NCBI GenBank assembly: GCA_965277075.1
Contig: OZ255707.1
Span: forward strand, 434,001 to 498,000
Direction of reading: 5' to 3'
From: Lustribacter sp965277075
GTDB lineage: Bacteria > Vulcanimicrobiota > Vulcanimicrobiia > Vulcanimicrobiales > Vulcanimicrobiaceae
Length of the DNA: 64,000 nt
Shown piece by piece: positions 7,567-17,322 of the stretch (its first letter is position 1; every line of letters begins with the position of its first letter). Below the pieces are notes generated by a model. It worked only from the letters and a program-made list of their open reading frames with translations, searched no databases and had not been told where the DNA came from. A program made the translations under genes and the position numbers.

Positions 7567-9771
7567 ATGTTCAAATCTGCCCGTAGCGTTGTGTTTTTGC
7601 CGGTGATTGCTACGATCGTCGGCTGTTCGGGTAGCCAAAGTGCGGCTCCGGTTACAACCGCCGCGTTAGCAAGTCGCGGGGCTACCGCATTCGTCGCTGC
7701 GCCGACGACCGGCACCTACTGGTCCGGGACCGTTTCAGCAATCAGCGGCGACCGCATTACCGCGAATTGCGGTCAATCGAATTTCGCAGCCGAGTACGGG
7801 TGTATACCCGTTGCCACGGCCGGTGCCGTCGTTTCCGGCATCCCGGTTGTCGGCCAATACTTTCAGCTGTGGGGCGACCTCTCAAATTTGCCGAACGTCA
7901 AGGCGACGACCATTCGATACTCTAGTACGCAGTTTCCAACGATCGACCCCGGGCTAGCGGCGCCTCATGCGCCGGTGACCGCGCCGACGGAGGGGACGCC
8001 TGTGGGGACCATGCCTGCGGGAACGTACTGGTCCGGCACGGTTTCAGCAGTCGACGGTAACCGCATTACCGCGAATTGCGGTCAATCGAACTTCGCGGCC
8101 GAGTACGGGTGCATACCGGTTGCTACGGCCGGTGCTGTCGTTTCCGGCGTCCCGGTCGTCGGACAATATTTTCAGCTTTGGGGCGACCTCTCGAACTTGC
8201 CGAACGTCACGGCGACCACGATCCGGTATGGCAGTACCAAGTTTCCAACGACGCCGGGACCGGTGCCGCCGCTTGCGCCGCCTGGAACGCCGTCACCGAC
8301 GACGGTGCCCTCGGCCTCGTCGGTCGCTTCACTGGGCACGGTGCCGTCCGGAACGTATTATTCCGGAACGATATCTGCCGTTTACGGGACGAACCTCACC
8401 GTCAATTGCGGAAAGTCGAATTTCGCGCAAGGCTTCGGCTGTCTGCCGGTTACAACGGCCGGTGCCGTGGTCTCGGGCATCCCGGTAGTCGGCACGTACT
8501 TCCAACTGTGGGGCGATCTGTCGAAGTTGCCGGCCATCAGGGCATACACAATCAATTACTCGCGCGTCCCCTATTCGGCAACGGCGCCCGTCGTTGCCGC
8601 GAATGCCACGCCGGGTCCTGTCCGTCCGTCGGCCCCGCTGCCGGCTCCGACGTCAAAGCCGAGCAGTGTTCCGATCGGCGGAGCGTTCAACACGAACGGC
8701 GTTGCTTGGCCGAAAGATTTCAGGCCGTATAACAACTCGACCGTCTGGTCATCCCCGTTGCCGACGCTGCCGAAATTGCAGTCGAATTCCGCCGCAATCG
8801 TAAGCGCGATTTTTCCCGGCGCTGGAAATGGATTTCCCGTTCGCAGTCAGGAGCCGGGTATGTACGACTATACCCATGCAGTGTATTTCGCTACGAACAG
8901 CGATCCAGCTGTAAATTTCTCTTGCAGTGGTGCCGGCTGCACCACTTCCGGGCTCCAAGCACGTCCCGCCGTTTTGCACGTGCCGAGCTACGCGAAACCA
9001 GCTGAATCGACCGGCAACGGGGCGGGCGACTCTCACATGGCAATCGTCCAACCGGACGGCTCCGAGGTCGATGCATACGGATGGAACGGGGGAAGTCAGC
9101 CTTCGTACAATCAGCCACCGAGCGGTGGATGGACAACCGGAACGTCGTTTGGAATCGGCGGTTCGGGCTTCAGTTGCCCCGGTGGATTCTACAATGGGAC
9201 CGGCATGCAGGTATACTCGGGCGACTTCGGATTCGACACCGCGGGAGGGGCGTGCGAGGGCGCAGGATCACTCTCGCCGGCGCAGTTGATTTCGGGCGTC
9301 ATCAATCACGCACTGTTTATGATCACGAACTGCGCGAACGGCAACGTGTATCCGTCGCCGACGGCTGCACAAACGAACCCCTGTTCCGGTATCGGTCCGG
9401 CTCTCGGGTCGCGGCTCTGGTACGATGTCCCGGACGCGACAACCAATGCCAATCCCGGACTGCGACCGTGGGAGAAGGCGATCCTGAATTCATGGCACGA
9501 CTATGGTTTCTATGTGATGGATGACGTGGGCGGCGGCTGGATTGGTCAAGGGGTTCAGTTCGTGCCCGAGTCCGAAGAAAACGTTTATCTCAATCACGGC
9601 GCTGATCCGTGGGCACCACTGGCTGGGCAGGGCTGGTCATCGATAACAATTCCGGGCGTTTCGAGCGCGTATCCGCGTTGGGTTGGAGCTGACCCGTGGC
9701 AACCGTCAGGGGTCAACCTCAACGGACACATGCATGTCATCGATCCATGCGTCACCGCTCGAACATGCTAG
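7567..9771 (+). CDS. Secreted lipoprotein with three Cys-containing 72-residue repeats and an uncharacterised C-terminal domain
   Basis: 734 residues; ATG 7567 follows GGAGGG at 7554-7559. The N-terminus is a lipoprotein signal with lipobox IVGC (Cys20). Three tandem repeats follow at about residues 49-120, 152-223 and 262-333, each starting GTYWSGTVSA or GTYYSGTISA, with a conserved Cys pair (NCGQSNF, then YGCIPV) and ending FQLWGDLSNLP. They are separated by Pro/Thr/Ala-rich linkers. Repeats 1 and 2 are close to identical even in DNA; the third has drifted. The C-terminal ~340 residues form a Gly/Trp-rich extracellular domain with DSHMAIVQPDGSEVDAYGW and INHALFMIT, resembling secreted proteins of unknown function from actinobacteria. 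Probably a surface protein; function unknown. Confidence 0.7.
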   Translation: MFKSARSVVFLPVIATIVGCSGSQSAAPVTTAALASRGATAFVAAPTTGTYWSGTVSAISGDRITANCGQSNFAAEYGCIPVATAGAVVSGIPVVGQYFQLWGDLSNLPNVKATTIRYSSTQFPTIDPGLAAPHAPVTAPTEGTPVGTMPAGTYWSGTVSAVDGNRITANCGQSNFAAEYGCIPVATAGAVVSGVPVVGQYFQLWGDLSNLPNVTATTIRYGSTKFPTTPGPVPPLAPPGTPSPTTVPSASSVASLGTVPSGTYYSGTISAVYGTNLTVNCGKSNFAQGFGCLPVTTAGAVVSGIPVVGTYFQLWGDLSKLPAIRAYTINYSRVPYSATAPVVAANATPGPVRPSAPLPAPTSKPSSVPIGGAFNTNGVAWPKDFRPYNNSTVWSSPLPTLPKLQSNSAAIVSAIFPGAGNGFPVRSQEPGMYDYTHAVYFATNSDPAVNFSCSGAGCTTSGLQARPAVLHVPSYAKPAESTGNGAGDSHMAIVQPDGSEVDAYGWNGGSQPSYNQPPSGGWTTGTSFGIGGSGFSCPGGFYNGTGMQVYSGDFGFDTAGGACEGAGSLSPAQLISGVINHALFMITNCANGNVYPSPTAAQTNPCSGIGPALGSRLWYDVPDATTNANPGLRPWEKAILNSWHDYGFYVMDDVGGGWIGQGVQFVPESEENVYLNHGADPWAPLAGQGWSSITIPGVSSAYPRWVGADPWQPSGVNLNGHMHVIDPCVTARTC

Positions 9772-11165
9772 CGTGCGATGCTGAATTCTTTGGCACTCTC
9801 GGTTGGAAACGTGGAAAGGACGCGACCGGACATGTGCGGCGGCGTTGGGATTCCGAACGCGGCCAGGATCGTCGGCGCGATATCCAGGATCGACACGACG
9901 CCTTCATGGACGCGATGGTTGCCGTGTCGAATCCATAGAGCGCCGTGCGGGTGATGCTTTCCGCTTCGCGTCTCTTGCATGCAATAGAACATGTCGCCAA
10001 ATCGAACTTCGTATCCGTCGCTCGTCCTCACAAGCTTCGCGTCATCGCTGGACTCGTAGAGATAGCGGCAACCGGCGAACACTTTGGCGCCGTCGCGCGA
10101 GACCCAGAGAGCCGGTTCTCCAAGAAGGTCAAGCTGTTGCAGTTTGTGCTCGGCCTCGATGGCCGCCGCCTCGTCGGGAACTTCAACGTGAAATTGCTCG
10201 CACATAACGGCTTTCGCTCGCGCTCCGGAAATGCCGGCGAAACGTAAGAGTCCCTCGAAATCGATCGGTCGATAATATCGGTACACATCGCTCGTGTCCG
10301 GCTCTTGTGAGTGTGCCGTCGCGAGCATGAGCAGCGCTTCGGGATAATCCGTCATGAACCGCTCGAGGAGCGTGTCCATCGCGCGATAACCGTATTCGAT
10401 CGCGCCCGCGTGTGACGGATGTGCGTCGGAAACGGCGGATTGAGCGAATTGGCCGGGTTCAAAATCACGCCAGTACACGTGCTGATAGTGCGCGGTACTA
10501 TTCGAGTAGAACGTCGCAAAGTCAACGTCGCAGACCCGGTTATAATGTTTGAACACGTCATACGAGATCGCGTCCAAAAGGCTGGCGCGCCGCCACGACA
10601 ATCCTCGGTCCCGGACTTCGTCAAGCAACTGCGCAATGACCGCGGTAGCGGTCTTGATCGAAAGCCCGTGCGTGAGCAGGAACTGCAGAAACATAGCGGC
10701 TTCACGTTTCGAGAGAGACTCCCGACGCGAGCTCTCTTTGACTTGCCCCGAAACGATGTCAAAGAACGGCTGCATCGAACTCGGCCGGGCAACGCCGAAA
10801 CGGTCCCACGGATCGGGCAGTACGTAACCGTTGATGCCGTCACCGTAATTGACGTTCATCGAGCCAAAAATTCCAACACGTTTTCCCGCGTCGGAGATGA
10901 CTTGAGCGAGCTCCGCCTCGTTCACGTCCTGGCCATCGCCGAGCCGAAAAACCCCGTGCCGGCCGAACGGCATGCCGGAGTGAATCGATGGCCACGCGAT
11001 CCACGGCATGAGCGTCTCACCTTGTTCGCCGGCATCCGTGGTGTATACCGAAGACTCATTATAGAAACGTTGAAACGCCGGAAGGAGGCCGCCTTCCATG
11101 AAGCGACTCAGCAATACCGGCGAAAGCTCATTGAACTCAATGAGGAAAACGTGCTGGTCGCGCAT
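9768..11165 (-). CDS. Alkaline-phosphatase-superfamily protein (type I phosphodiesterase-like)
   Basis: 465 residues from ATG 11165. It opens FLIEFNELSPVLLSRFM, contains ETLMPWIAWPSIHSGMPFGRHGVFRLGDG around residues 50-78, then GSMNVNYGDG, FATFYSNSTAHYQH and a closing HHPHGALWIRHG with ILDIAPTILAAFGI. The last two are the His/Asp metal-ligand segment and C-terminal signature of AP-superfamily phosphodiesterases/phosphoglycerate mutase-like enzymes. This version is typical of glycan loci and may transfer or remove a phospho-substituent; the actual substrate is unknown. The stop overlaps the end of the convergent lipoprotein gene by 4 bp. It follows the GT-C gene at 11302 on the same strand. 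Confidence 0.7.
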   Translation of the reverse strand: MRDQHVFLIEFNELSPVLLSRFMEGGLLPAFQRFYNESSVYTTDAGEQGETLMPWIAWPSIHSGMPFGRHGVFRLGDGQDVNEAELAQVISDAGKRVGIFGSMNVNYGDGINGYVLPDPWDRFGVARPSSMQPFFDIVSGQVKESSRRESLSKREAAMFLQFLLTHGLSIKTATAVIAQLLDEVRDRGLSWRRASLLDAISYDVFKHYNRVCDVDFATFYSNSTAHYQHVYWRDFEPGQFAQSAVSDAHPSHAGAIEYGYRAMDTLLERFMTDYPEALLMLATAHSQEPDTSDVYRYYRPIDFEGLLRFAGISGARAKAVMCEQFHVEVPDEAAAIEAEHKLQQLDLLGEPALWVSRDGAKVFAGCRYLYESSDDAKLVRTSDGYEVRFGDMFYCMQETRSGKHHPHGALWIRHGNHRVHEGVVSILDIAPTILAAFGIPTPPHMSGRVLSTFPTESAKEFSIAR

Positions 11166-11301
11166 ATCGATCTTTTAAGCGATGAGCGTTGGTCACGGAA
11201 AGTGCCGAAGGCGCTCATTCACGGGCCATTCGACCCAAACGAGAAACGCTCGGCCCATGCAGAGCGACAGGCCGGGATCGCCGTGCGGCGCGAATGCGCG
11301 A

Positions 11302-12717
11302 TCAAGGGAATTTCGGTTGCGCCGAAGCACCGGCGACGCCGGTTGGGACGAGCACGAGATAGCCGACGACGCCGGTCGCCGCGATGATGAACGTGATCGT
11401 CGCCGCTAGGGGAAGCGCATGGCTTCCGTCTATGAGCTGCTGTACGTTCGCGACGAACGGATTAACAGCGATGGGACTGAGGTTCACCAAGCCGACGGTT
11501 GCGACGGTCACAGACGCCGCAGTTGCCGCCAGAAACGCCAGCCTCAGCGGGAGCGAACGGGCGATCTCATCGGCGATCAAACCCAACGGGACGACCGCCA
11601 GATAGACGATGCCGGCATACCAGCGGATGCCGTAGGTCCAACCGCTATAATTGTCACTAGTGAAGATGTAGGACGCGACATACAGCGAGCAACATGCGGC
11701 GATGTAGACCAGGGCGCCCCGGTGCGTTGGCGCTTTCCGAAAACCTACCACCAGGCCATACGCGCTGAGCAAGAGGATCGGCATGTATGAGAACACGCCG
11801 TGGTTCAAGAACAGCATGTTGACGGCGTACACGGCGATCTGATGGAACGAACGATGCACCGACAATCCGGAGAGATTGTTTTGGTCGAACGCGGAGCCCG
11901 GATAATTCCATAGTGGGGCGTTCATGGCCGGCGGAATAAGACTTCCTGATAACAGGACGTTAAACGCGAGCGACATCGCGACAATCGGCGCCGCGGCCGC
12001 GATGAACGCCGGAAGCGCTCGCTTGAATGTTGGAACAAATAATATCGGTGCGAGGACCAGGAAAACAGTGAACGCGATGTCCATGCTTGCCGCAAGGGCG
12101 AGCGTGAATCCAGCCCCCGCGTAGGATATCGTGCGTGCGGCGGGTCGGCGAGCGACCGCAAAGCCGACCGCGACAAGTGTTCCGCTTACGACGTGATTGT
12201 TGAAGATCGTGGCATACGGCAAAAGCAACGTTCCCACACCGGCGACGACAACCACGCACGCTGACCATCGCGCCGTTACCGCCATCGAAAGCAGGGTTTG
12301 ATAAAGGACGGCCAAACCGCCCGCGTAGGCGATTCCGACAACGAGTAGTGTGACCAGGTAGTATCCCCACTTCAAATCGCGCTCGAGCGTGATCCCGGAG
12401 AGAACTTTCAGCCCCAGTGCGACGCCCGCACCCATAATTGCCAACACCGGTGGCTTGTCGGAATAAAACTTTCCGCTAAAGCGATATTTGTCACCCGTCT
12501 GGATCGCCGACCCGTCAAGGCTAAACGAGTGACGTTCGACCAACGAGTCGATCGTCGCGAACCGCGAAGCGTCGTTCCAGGAAACGGGGCCATGCTTCGT
12601 CAGGAGCGCCGCTAGCGCGAAGAACAGCATCGGGATAAGAATGGCCGTGCGGCCGCCGGCAACCGATCGTCGGAAGACCCGCGACCGCGCTACATTATCA
12701 GTCCCAGATTGCAACAA
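11302..12717 (-). CDS. Polytopic GT-C-like membrane glycosyltransferase
   Basis: 471 residues, about eleven hydrophobic segments. The first periplasmic loop contains VSWNDASRFATIDSL, then YRFSGKFYSDKPPVLAIMGAG; Asp in loop 1 and the SDKPP motif are seen in GT39/ArnT-like transferases (compare DNKPP in the neighbour at 12857). The frame begins at TTG 12717 with no clear ribosome site; the first membrane segment starts near residue 25. Its 5' end is back to back with the divergent GT-C gene, so the promoters lie between about 12718 and 12850. It probably transfers a sugar from a lipid carrier on the periplasmic side; specificity unknown. Confidence 0.65.
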   Translation of the reverse strand: MLQSGTDNVARSRVFRRSVAGGRTAILIPMLFFALAALLTKHGPVSWNDASRFATIDSLVERHSFSLDGSAIQTGDKYRFSGKFYSDKPPVLAIMGAGVALGLKVLSGITLERDLKWGYYLVTLLVVGIAYAGGLAVLYQTLLSMAVTARWSACVVVVAGVGTLLLPYATIFNNHVVSGTLVAVGFAVARRPAARTISYAGAGFTLALAASMDIAFTVFLVLAPILFVPTFKRALPAFIAAAAPIVAMSLAFNVLLSGSLIPPAMNAPLWNYPGSAFDQNNLSGLSVHRSFHQIAVYAVNMLFLNHGVFSYMPILLLSAYGLVVGFRKAPTHRGALVYIAACCSLYVASYIFTSDNYSGWTYGIRWYAGIVYLAVVPLGLIADEIARSLPLRLAFLAATAASVTVATVGLVNLSPIAVNPFVANVQQLIDGSHALPLAATITFIIAATGVVGYLVLVPTGVAGASAQPKFP

Positions 12718-12856
12718 GCGACGCCCTCCCGGTTGCCTTTATCGATTTGGCCACACGATGTGTAAATCGTACGAACACGGGCTCGCGCGCCTCAAGAATC
12801 GAAACGTCGAAGCTCCGCCTGTAATTTTTACATCGGCACAGCTGGAGGAAGTTTAC

Positions 12857-14368
12857 GTGAAGAGCCCGCGCGAGTCAGATTCTCGGCGCGGCGTGCGCCT
12901 GGACATTGCGTGGCTCGTTGCGGCCTTGATGGCCAGCGCCGCCCTCATTTCGTTCTCGTTCGGTTACCCCGTCTCCGACGATGCCTTTTTCGAGCTCGTC
13001 GGGCGCCAAATGCTCCACGGCACTCACCTCTATACGGGTATTTGGGACAATAAGCCGCCCGCCATCTATCTGACCGACGAATTGCTCCAGTTTTTATTCG
13101 GTGGCCGCTACGTATTGCACCGCATCGCGGAATATCTCGTCACGCTCGTAGCGATAGGCCTGTTCTCGATGATAGTGCGCCACAGCTATCCCGACGGCTG
13201 CGGACCGGCTACGTTCGCCTACGCGATTTTGGTGAGTTTGCCGACGATGGCATTTCTCAACTACGCGCCGCAGTACGCGATGCTCCCAATGCTCCTGGCC
13301 GTTCTCTTCGCGATGCAGGGGCGGCCGATCGTGGCCGCTCTTGCGCACATTTTCGCGATCGCGTTTTGGCCGCCGACGCTGCTCACCTCGATCGCCGTCG
13401 TGCTCTGGTTGGGCGATCGCCGGCGATCTATCGTTTATCTGGTCACGCTCGTCGGCGGAGCGGTCGTTGCCATCGCCATCGCGATCGCCGCGTTCTCGCC
13501 GGTCGCGATTCACGATCTGTTGCATGACATGGGCACGTATCAAGAGATGCGCACCCAGGCCGGCGGCCCCATCGTCGCCGAGATACGATCGCGGCTGGCT
13601 GGATCGCTGTTGCTCACCGCATTCGCCTATCCGTTGTTGGCCTTCGTAGCGCTCCTCCGGCGACCGACGAAGCGCGACGAGGTGGTCGCCCTCGTCTGGT
13701 TTTGCACGGCCATGGCAGGAGCGTTGACCAATCTCAATTTTTCGTGGCACTATTTCTATCCGGCCGTAGCGCCCACGATATATGCGATCTTTCTCTTTGC
13801 GGAGCGTACGGTCTGGAGCCGGGCGCGGATCGTTACGTCGATCGCGGTGGCGGTGGTCGTGCTCGCGCTTCTCCCGCGAACGCTAAACCTAAGCCGGCAA
13901 TTCGTAAAGGGCCGTCAGGCCGAGTCCGCATCCGGAAAGATCGTCGGCGATGCGGTTGCGGCGTACCTCGGCCCCAGCGATGAAATTTTGGTATGGGGCT
14001 ATTATCCTGAAGTCTATCTGGAGGCCGGCGCCGACTCGACCGGGCGTTACGCGAACTATCTTGCGCTCCGGCCCGACACAGCGGCGCTAAGCGACCGAAT
14101 GATTCGCATCCACGAGTACGCGAATGACGTCGCGCGAGCGGCCGCCGTCGTCCGAATGAATCAGGAGGTCGTGCCACCCGAAATCCGGACGGCGATCGCG
14201 ACGCAGATGCTGCCGGTCTGCACAGGCACAACCCGCCGTGTTACGTTGTACGTATCGGTGCACCTCATCGATCATTCAAAACGCTGCACGCTCAGCGCGG
14301 GGCCTGATCGGGCGGCGCCCTTTCATCGCTTTGCCGCCGACGCGATCACGCGCCGCCCGACGTCCTAG
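12857..14368 (+). CDS. GT-C glycosyltransferase (ArnT/GT39-like)
   Basis: The open frame runs back to 12641, but GTG 12857 with GGAGG at 12844-12848 is the clear start and leads into the first membrane segment; this gives 503 residues. After TM1 comes VSDDAFFELVGRQMLHG and YTGIWDNKPPAIYL, the acidic pair and DNKPP loop of the PMT/ArnT superfamily (PF13231). About nine further hydrophobic segments follow, then a soluble C-terminal domain starting near residue 360 (EILVWGYYPEVYLEAG). Predicted to glycosylate a lipid- or protein-linked acceptor from a polyprenyl-phosphate sugar in the periplasm. It is divergent from 11302 and convergent with 14481. Confidence 0.75.
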   Translation: MKSPRESDSRRGVRLDIAWLVAALMASAALISFSFGYPVSDDAFFELVGRQMLHGTHLYTGIWDNKPPAIYLTDELLQFLFGGRYVLHRIAEYLVTLVAIGLFSMIVRHSYPDGCGPATFAYAILVSLPTMAFLNYAPQYAMLPMLLAVLFAMQGRPIVAALAHIFAIAFWPPTLLTSIAVVLWLGDRRRSIVYLVTLVGGAVVAIAIAIAAFSPVAIHDLLHDMGTYQEMRTQAGGPIVAEIRSRLAGSLLLTAFAYPLLAFVALLRRPTKRDEVVALVWFCTAMAGALTNLNFSWHYFYPAVAPTIYAIFLFAERTVWSRARIVTSIAVAVVVLALLPRTLNLSRQFVKGRQAESASGKIVGDAVAAYLGPSDEILVWGYYPEVYLEAGADSTGRYANYLALRPDTAALSDRMIRIHEYANDVARAAAVVRMNQEVVPPEIRTAIATQMLPVCTGTTRRVTLYVSVHLIDHSKRCTLSAGPDRAAPFHRFAADAITRRPTS

Positions 14369-14480
14369 CGACGATAAACTCGTGCCGTTTCGTTCGCGGC
14401 GGTCTTGTCGGCCTCGCCATCTTCCGGTTTATCGAACGGCTGTGGGCGCTCCGTTAAGCGTCGCTTGCCTTTCAAACAAA

Positions 14481-15809
14481 TCATCGAGTTTCGAGTCGCA
14501 CGTGCGCGTGCCGGCGGCGGCGGAATAGAACGATGAGACCGAGCGATACGCCGACGGCCACAAGGACTCCGATTCCAGCGACCACGATCACGCCGCGGAG
14601 GAGCAGGGGGCCGAATCCGCCCTGCGCGAGGCAATCCCGGAATGACGATGTTTCGAAGGCGGTTGCCGCGCACCAATAGACCTTCCAATTGCGTTCGTTA
14701 ATGTCCCCGCCGGAGCCGGCCGTATAGAGACGGTCGAACGTCGCGCGTAGCGCCGGGTCGCCGGCGAGGCGCCGCTGTAAGTGTTGCAAGCTTACGCCGC
14801 TCACATCGGCCAGCCCGAGCGATCGCGTTCCGCCGAGGTCGGTCCACCCGTCGTCAGCGAGCGCGTACTCCTCGGCTTCGCGTATCGTTCCGCGTTCGTC
14901 GACATCAACGGTGAGGAAAGACGGCGCGTTGCGATAGATCGGCGAGACGGCCGGAACGAGCAGCATCGGGATCGGACCCGATCGACCGTCGGGAATGCGA
15001 TAGGCGAACCGATGCGTGTGTCCGGCGACCACGAGCGTAACGCGGGCTGCCGGATCGGTGATTAAGTGCATGAAATCGTTTCGCCGCCACGGGTTGAGGA
15101 ACGGAACGGGCACAAGCCGGTGAACAATGTGCGTGGTCGACAAGGCGTCGACTCCTGGTGGAATGTGCGCGATGACCCAATGCCGTTCGTGCGGTGGGCC
15201 GAGCAACGCCCCATGCAGCTCCGCCAACGTTCGTTCCGGTGCAGCTCCCGGCACGGCGCACCTCCCCCGGTACAAGGGCGACCAGAAGACGTCATCGAGC
15301 ACGACGGCGCTGGTTCGTACAATCGGCAGCTTCGCAACATAAAATCCGTCGCGCGGAAATGTTTCTGCGAACGCGGGCGCGGCATGACGGCGATTGACGA
15401 GCGGCTCCCATTCCCTCGCCACGTCGTGTAGAAACGGCGATTCGGGTGCGAGCCGGTACGCGCCGCATGCCGAATCCTCATTGCCCAGGGCGATAACGAA
15501 TTGTGCGTTGGGAAAAGCACGATTGAAGCGTGCAGCCAGCGTCGCCATCGTCGCCGCGGCACGCATCGGCGTGAAGCGGTAGTGCGCGAGAAAGTCGCCG
15601 GCGATGATCACCACGGGCGGATCTGCGTCGACCCGCTGCATCTCCGTGATCGCCGAATCGAGCAGCGCGGTGTTCGTGTCCGAGTCCGCTCCGACGGGTG
15701 CCGGTTCCACCGAAAGCGGATCGTAATGGATGTCGCTTACAAACAGCCACGGCGTCCCCGACGCCGGCACAGGTGCGAAGCACACCATGACGCACAGTGC
15801 GGCGCCCAT
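14481..15809 (-). CDS. Secreted calcineurin-like metallophosphoesterase with C-terminal membrane anchor
   Basis: The frame is open from 16007, but those extra residues lie inside the upstream gene. ATG 15809, 14 nt after that gene's stop, opens a signal peptide (MGAALCVMVCFAPVPASG). The metallophosphoesterase ligands are complete in order: SDIHYDP, AGDFLAH, GNED, AHIPPG and GHTHRF. The pattern and long linkers resemble acid-sphingomyelinase-type phosphodiesterases. A hydrophobic segment followed by RRRRHAH near the C-terminus (VIVVAGIGVLVAVGVSLGL) should anchor it with the active domain outside the cytoplasm. It is the last gene of the minus-strand run 19869 to 14481 and may trim or recycle phospholipid or phosphosugar. 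Confidence 0.82.
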   Translation of the reverse strand: MGAALCVMVCFAPVPASGTPWLFVSDIHYDPLSVEPAPVGADSDTNTALLDSAITEMQRVDADPPVVIIAGDFLAHYRFTPMRAAATMATLAARFNRAFPNAQFVIALGNEDSACGAYRLAPESPFLHDVAREWEPLVNRRHAAPAFAETFPRDGFYVAKLPIVRTSAVVLDDVFWSPLYRGRCAVPGAAPERTLAELHGALLGPPHERHWVIAHIPPGVDALSTTHIVHRLVPVPFLNPWRRNDFMHLITDPAARVTLVVAGHTHRFAYRIPDGRSGPIPMLLVPAVSPIYRNAPSFLTVDVDERGTIREAEEYALADDGWTDLGGTRSLGLADVSGVSLQHLQRRLAGDPALRATFDRLYTAGSGGDINERNWKVYWCAATAFETSSFRDCLAQGGFGPLLLRGVIVVAGIGVLVAVGVSLGLIVLFRRRRHAHVRLETR

Positions 15810-15822
15810 CGCCGCGCAGCTT

Positions 15823-17322
15823 TTAGCGAACGAGAATCGCCCAACCGGCAGGCGGAAGCGACGCCGGCGGCCGTTTCGATGTGAAATCGATGTCGCCGGT
15901 ATCACCGTAATCGGGCGTTCCGTGCCGCCCCGTGAAAGCACCGTCGTTGCCGGTAAAGGCGATCGCATGCCCGTATCTTTGGCGCAAAGATGGGATCGCC
16001 GCCTCACGTGTCGATGACGGATTCACCAAGGCCGCGCACGGTCCGATCGGTTCGCCGGCATAGCCGCACGCTGCAAATTCACGTACGTAGACGCCGCCGC
16101 TCCGCAGAGTCCTGACCCGGTTCGGCCACACAGCCGTGGTCAGCGGTTGAAGCGGCACGAGCAGATTTTCCGGGTGCACGATCACCGGCGCTTTCACGCC
16201 CCGATGCGAACCCCAAAGGCCCGTTTTGTAGATCGAGCGCCGCTCGTCGAACAGCAGCATGAATGATGCGTAGATGTAGCCGCGCTGATCGTAATCGTCC
16301 GCGTTTCCGCGATTGGTTGCGCCCTCGTCGCCGATGTACTGCAAGTTGACGAACATCTTCCCGGCGGAGATCACCTGGATGCCGGAATTGAGATCCTGCA
16401 ACCAAAATTCGTCAACGGCCTTCCCGTCGCGGGTTTGACGGTTGCCCCAGCCTTCGGCGAAGTTTTCGCACATGACGCCGGCCGAATTTTTCGAGAGCTT
16501 AGCGAGCGATGCGGTCGGGCCGCCGTCGCTCACATCGCCGCCGAGGGTCGTTCCGTCGCCGACGCACGCCCCTTCGTCGATGACCGGTGCCCGCATGGCG
16601 GTATCGAACGCCGCAAGGTTTGCCAGGAATGTTTGCGGTGAGTAGGCCGTTCCGTTAGCATAGGCGATCGGCGCTGAGCCGAGCGTTCCGTGTGCGATCG
16701 CCGGCATGCCGTTCGCGCCGTTGGTCGTGAGTGCCGGCGGCTTGTTGCCGCAGTGCCAGGCTTGCGCCCATAAATCGGATATGGGCAATGAGTCGTCGAG
16801 CCATAAATACGTTACCGGGCCGTAGTGCGCGGCCGCTTGCGCAAGTTGAGCGTTCGATTCGCGAACCAAGTTGGGTGATGTCGGATCGCCGAAATATGTG
16901 CCGGCCGTTGACCCATAGGTTGAGTCGAGAAGGCTTCCGTCGGAACATTTCATCAGGTCGGCCGATTTTGTGAGCGCCGAGACCGGCGGCCGATCGGACA
17001 TTGCACCGGGCACATCGCCGATGCGGTGGGGATCTTGATACCATGCGGTTTTCATGCCTGACGCGATGGCCGTCGTGTAGGTGCCGGCGGGTGCACCGGA
17101 CGCCACCATGATCGACACGAGCTTCGCCATGTCTGGCACGGTCATCGTCCCGAGACCCTTGTCGCTCTGCGTCATCACCTTGACCGCGAATGGGAAGGCA
17201 GCCGGCGGCGTGCGGTAGACGACCGCCGGCGGTGCGGTCTCTCCGCTTGCGACGGTGCGAGTGAACGAGGCGAGACCGACGATCACGAGCGCGAGGACGG
17301 CCGCGCGCGCGATCTCACGCAT
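15823..17322 (-). CDS. Secreted protein of unknown function
   Basis: An open frame reaches 17370, but ATG 17322 directly begins a signal peptide (MREIARAAVLALVIVGLASF) and overlaps the acyltransferase stop by 8 bp, a normal coupled start. About 499 residues. The mature part has several Cys (MKCSDG, AWHCGNKPP, GACVGDG, AACGYAG) and aromatic-acidic strands such as YLWLDDSLPISDLW, DEFWLQDL and FVNLQYIGDEG, suggestive of a TIM-barrel glycosidase-like fold (Asp/Glu at strand ends), but no catalytic signature I can name. It sits between an acyltransferase and a phosphoesterase in the polysaccharide region, so it may act on exported polysaccharide. Confidence 0.55.
   Translation of the reverse strand: MREIARAAVLALVIVGLASFTRTVASGETAPPAVVYRTPPAAFPFAVKVMTQSDKGLGTMTVPDMAKLVSIMVASGAPAGTYTTAIASGMKTAWYQDPHRIGDVPGAMSDRPPVSALTKSADLMKCSDGSLLDSTYGSTAGTYFGDPTSPNLVRESNAQLAQAAAHYGPVTYLWLDDSLPISDLWAQAWHCGNKPPALTTNGANGMPAIAHGTLGSAPIAYANGTAYSPQTFLANLAAFDTAMRAPVIDEGACVGDGTTLGGDVSDGGPTASLAKLSKNSAGVMCENFAEGWGNRQTRDGKAVDEFWLQDLNSGIQVISAGKMFVNLQYIGDEGATNRGNADDYDQRGYIYASFMLLFDERRSIYKTGLWGSHRGVKAPVIVHPENLLVPLQPLTTAVWPNRVRTLRSGGVYVREFAACGYAGEPIGPCAALVNPSSTREAAIPSLRQRYGHAIAFTGNDGAFTGRHGTPDYGDTGDIDFTSKRPPASLPPAGWAILVR

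Noticed and set aside
10419..11387. A 322-codon open plus-strand frame
   Set aside because: Antisense to the alkaline-phosphatase-superfamily gene and the end of the GT-C gene, both with clear motifs.
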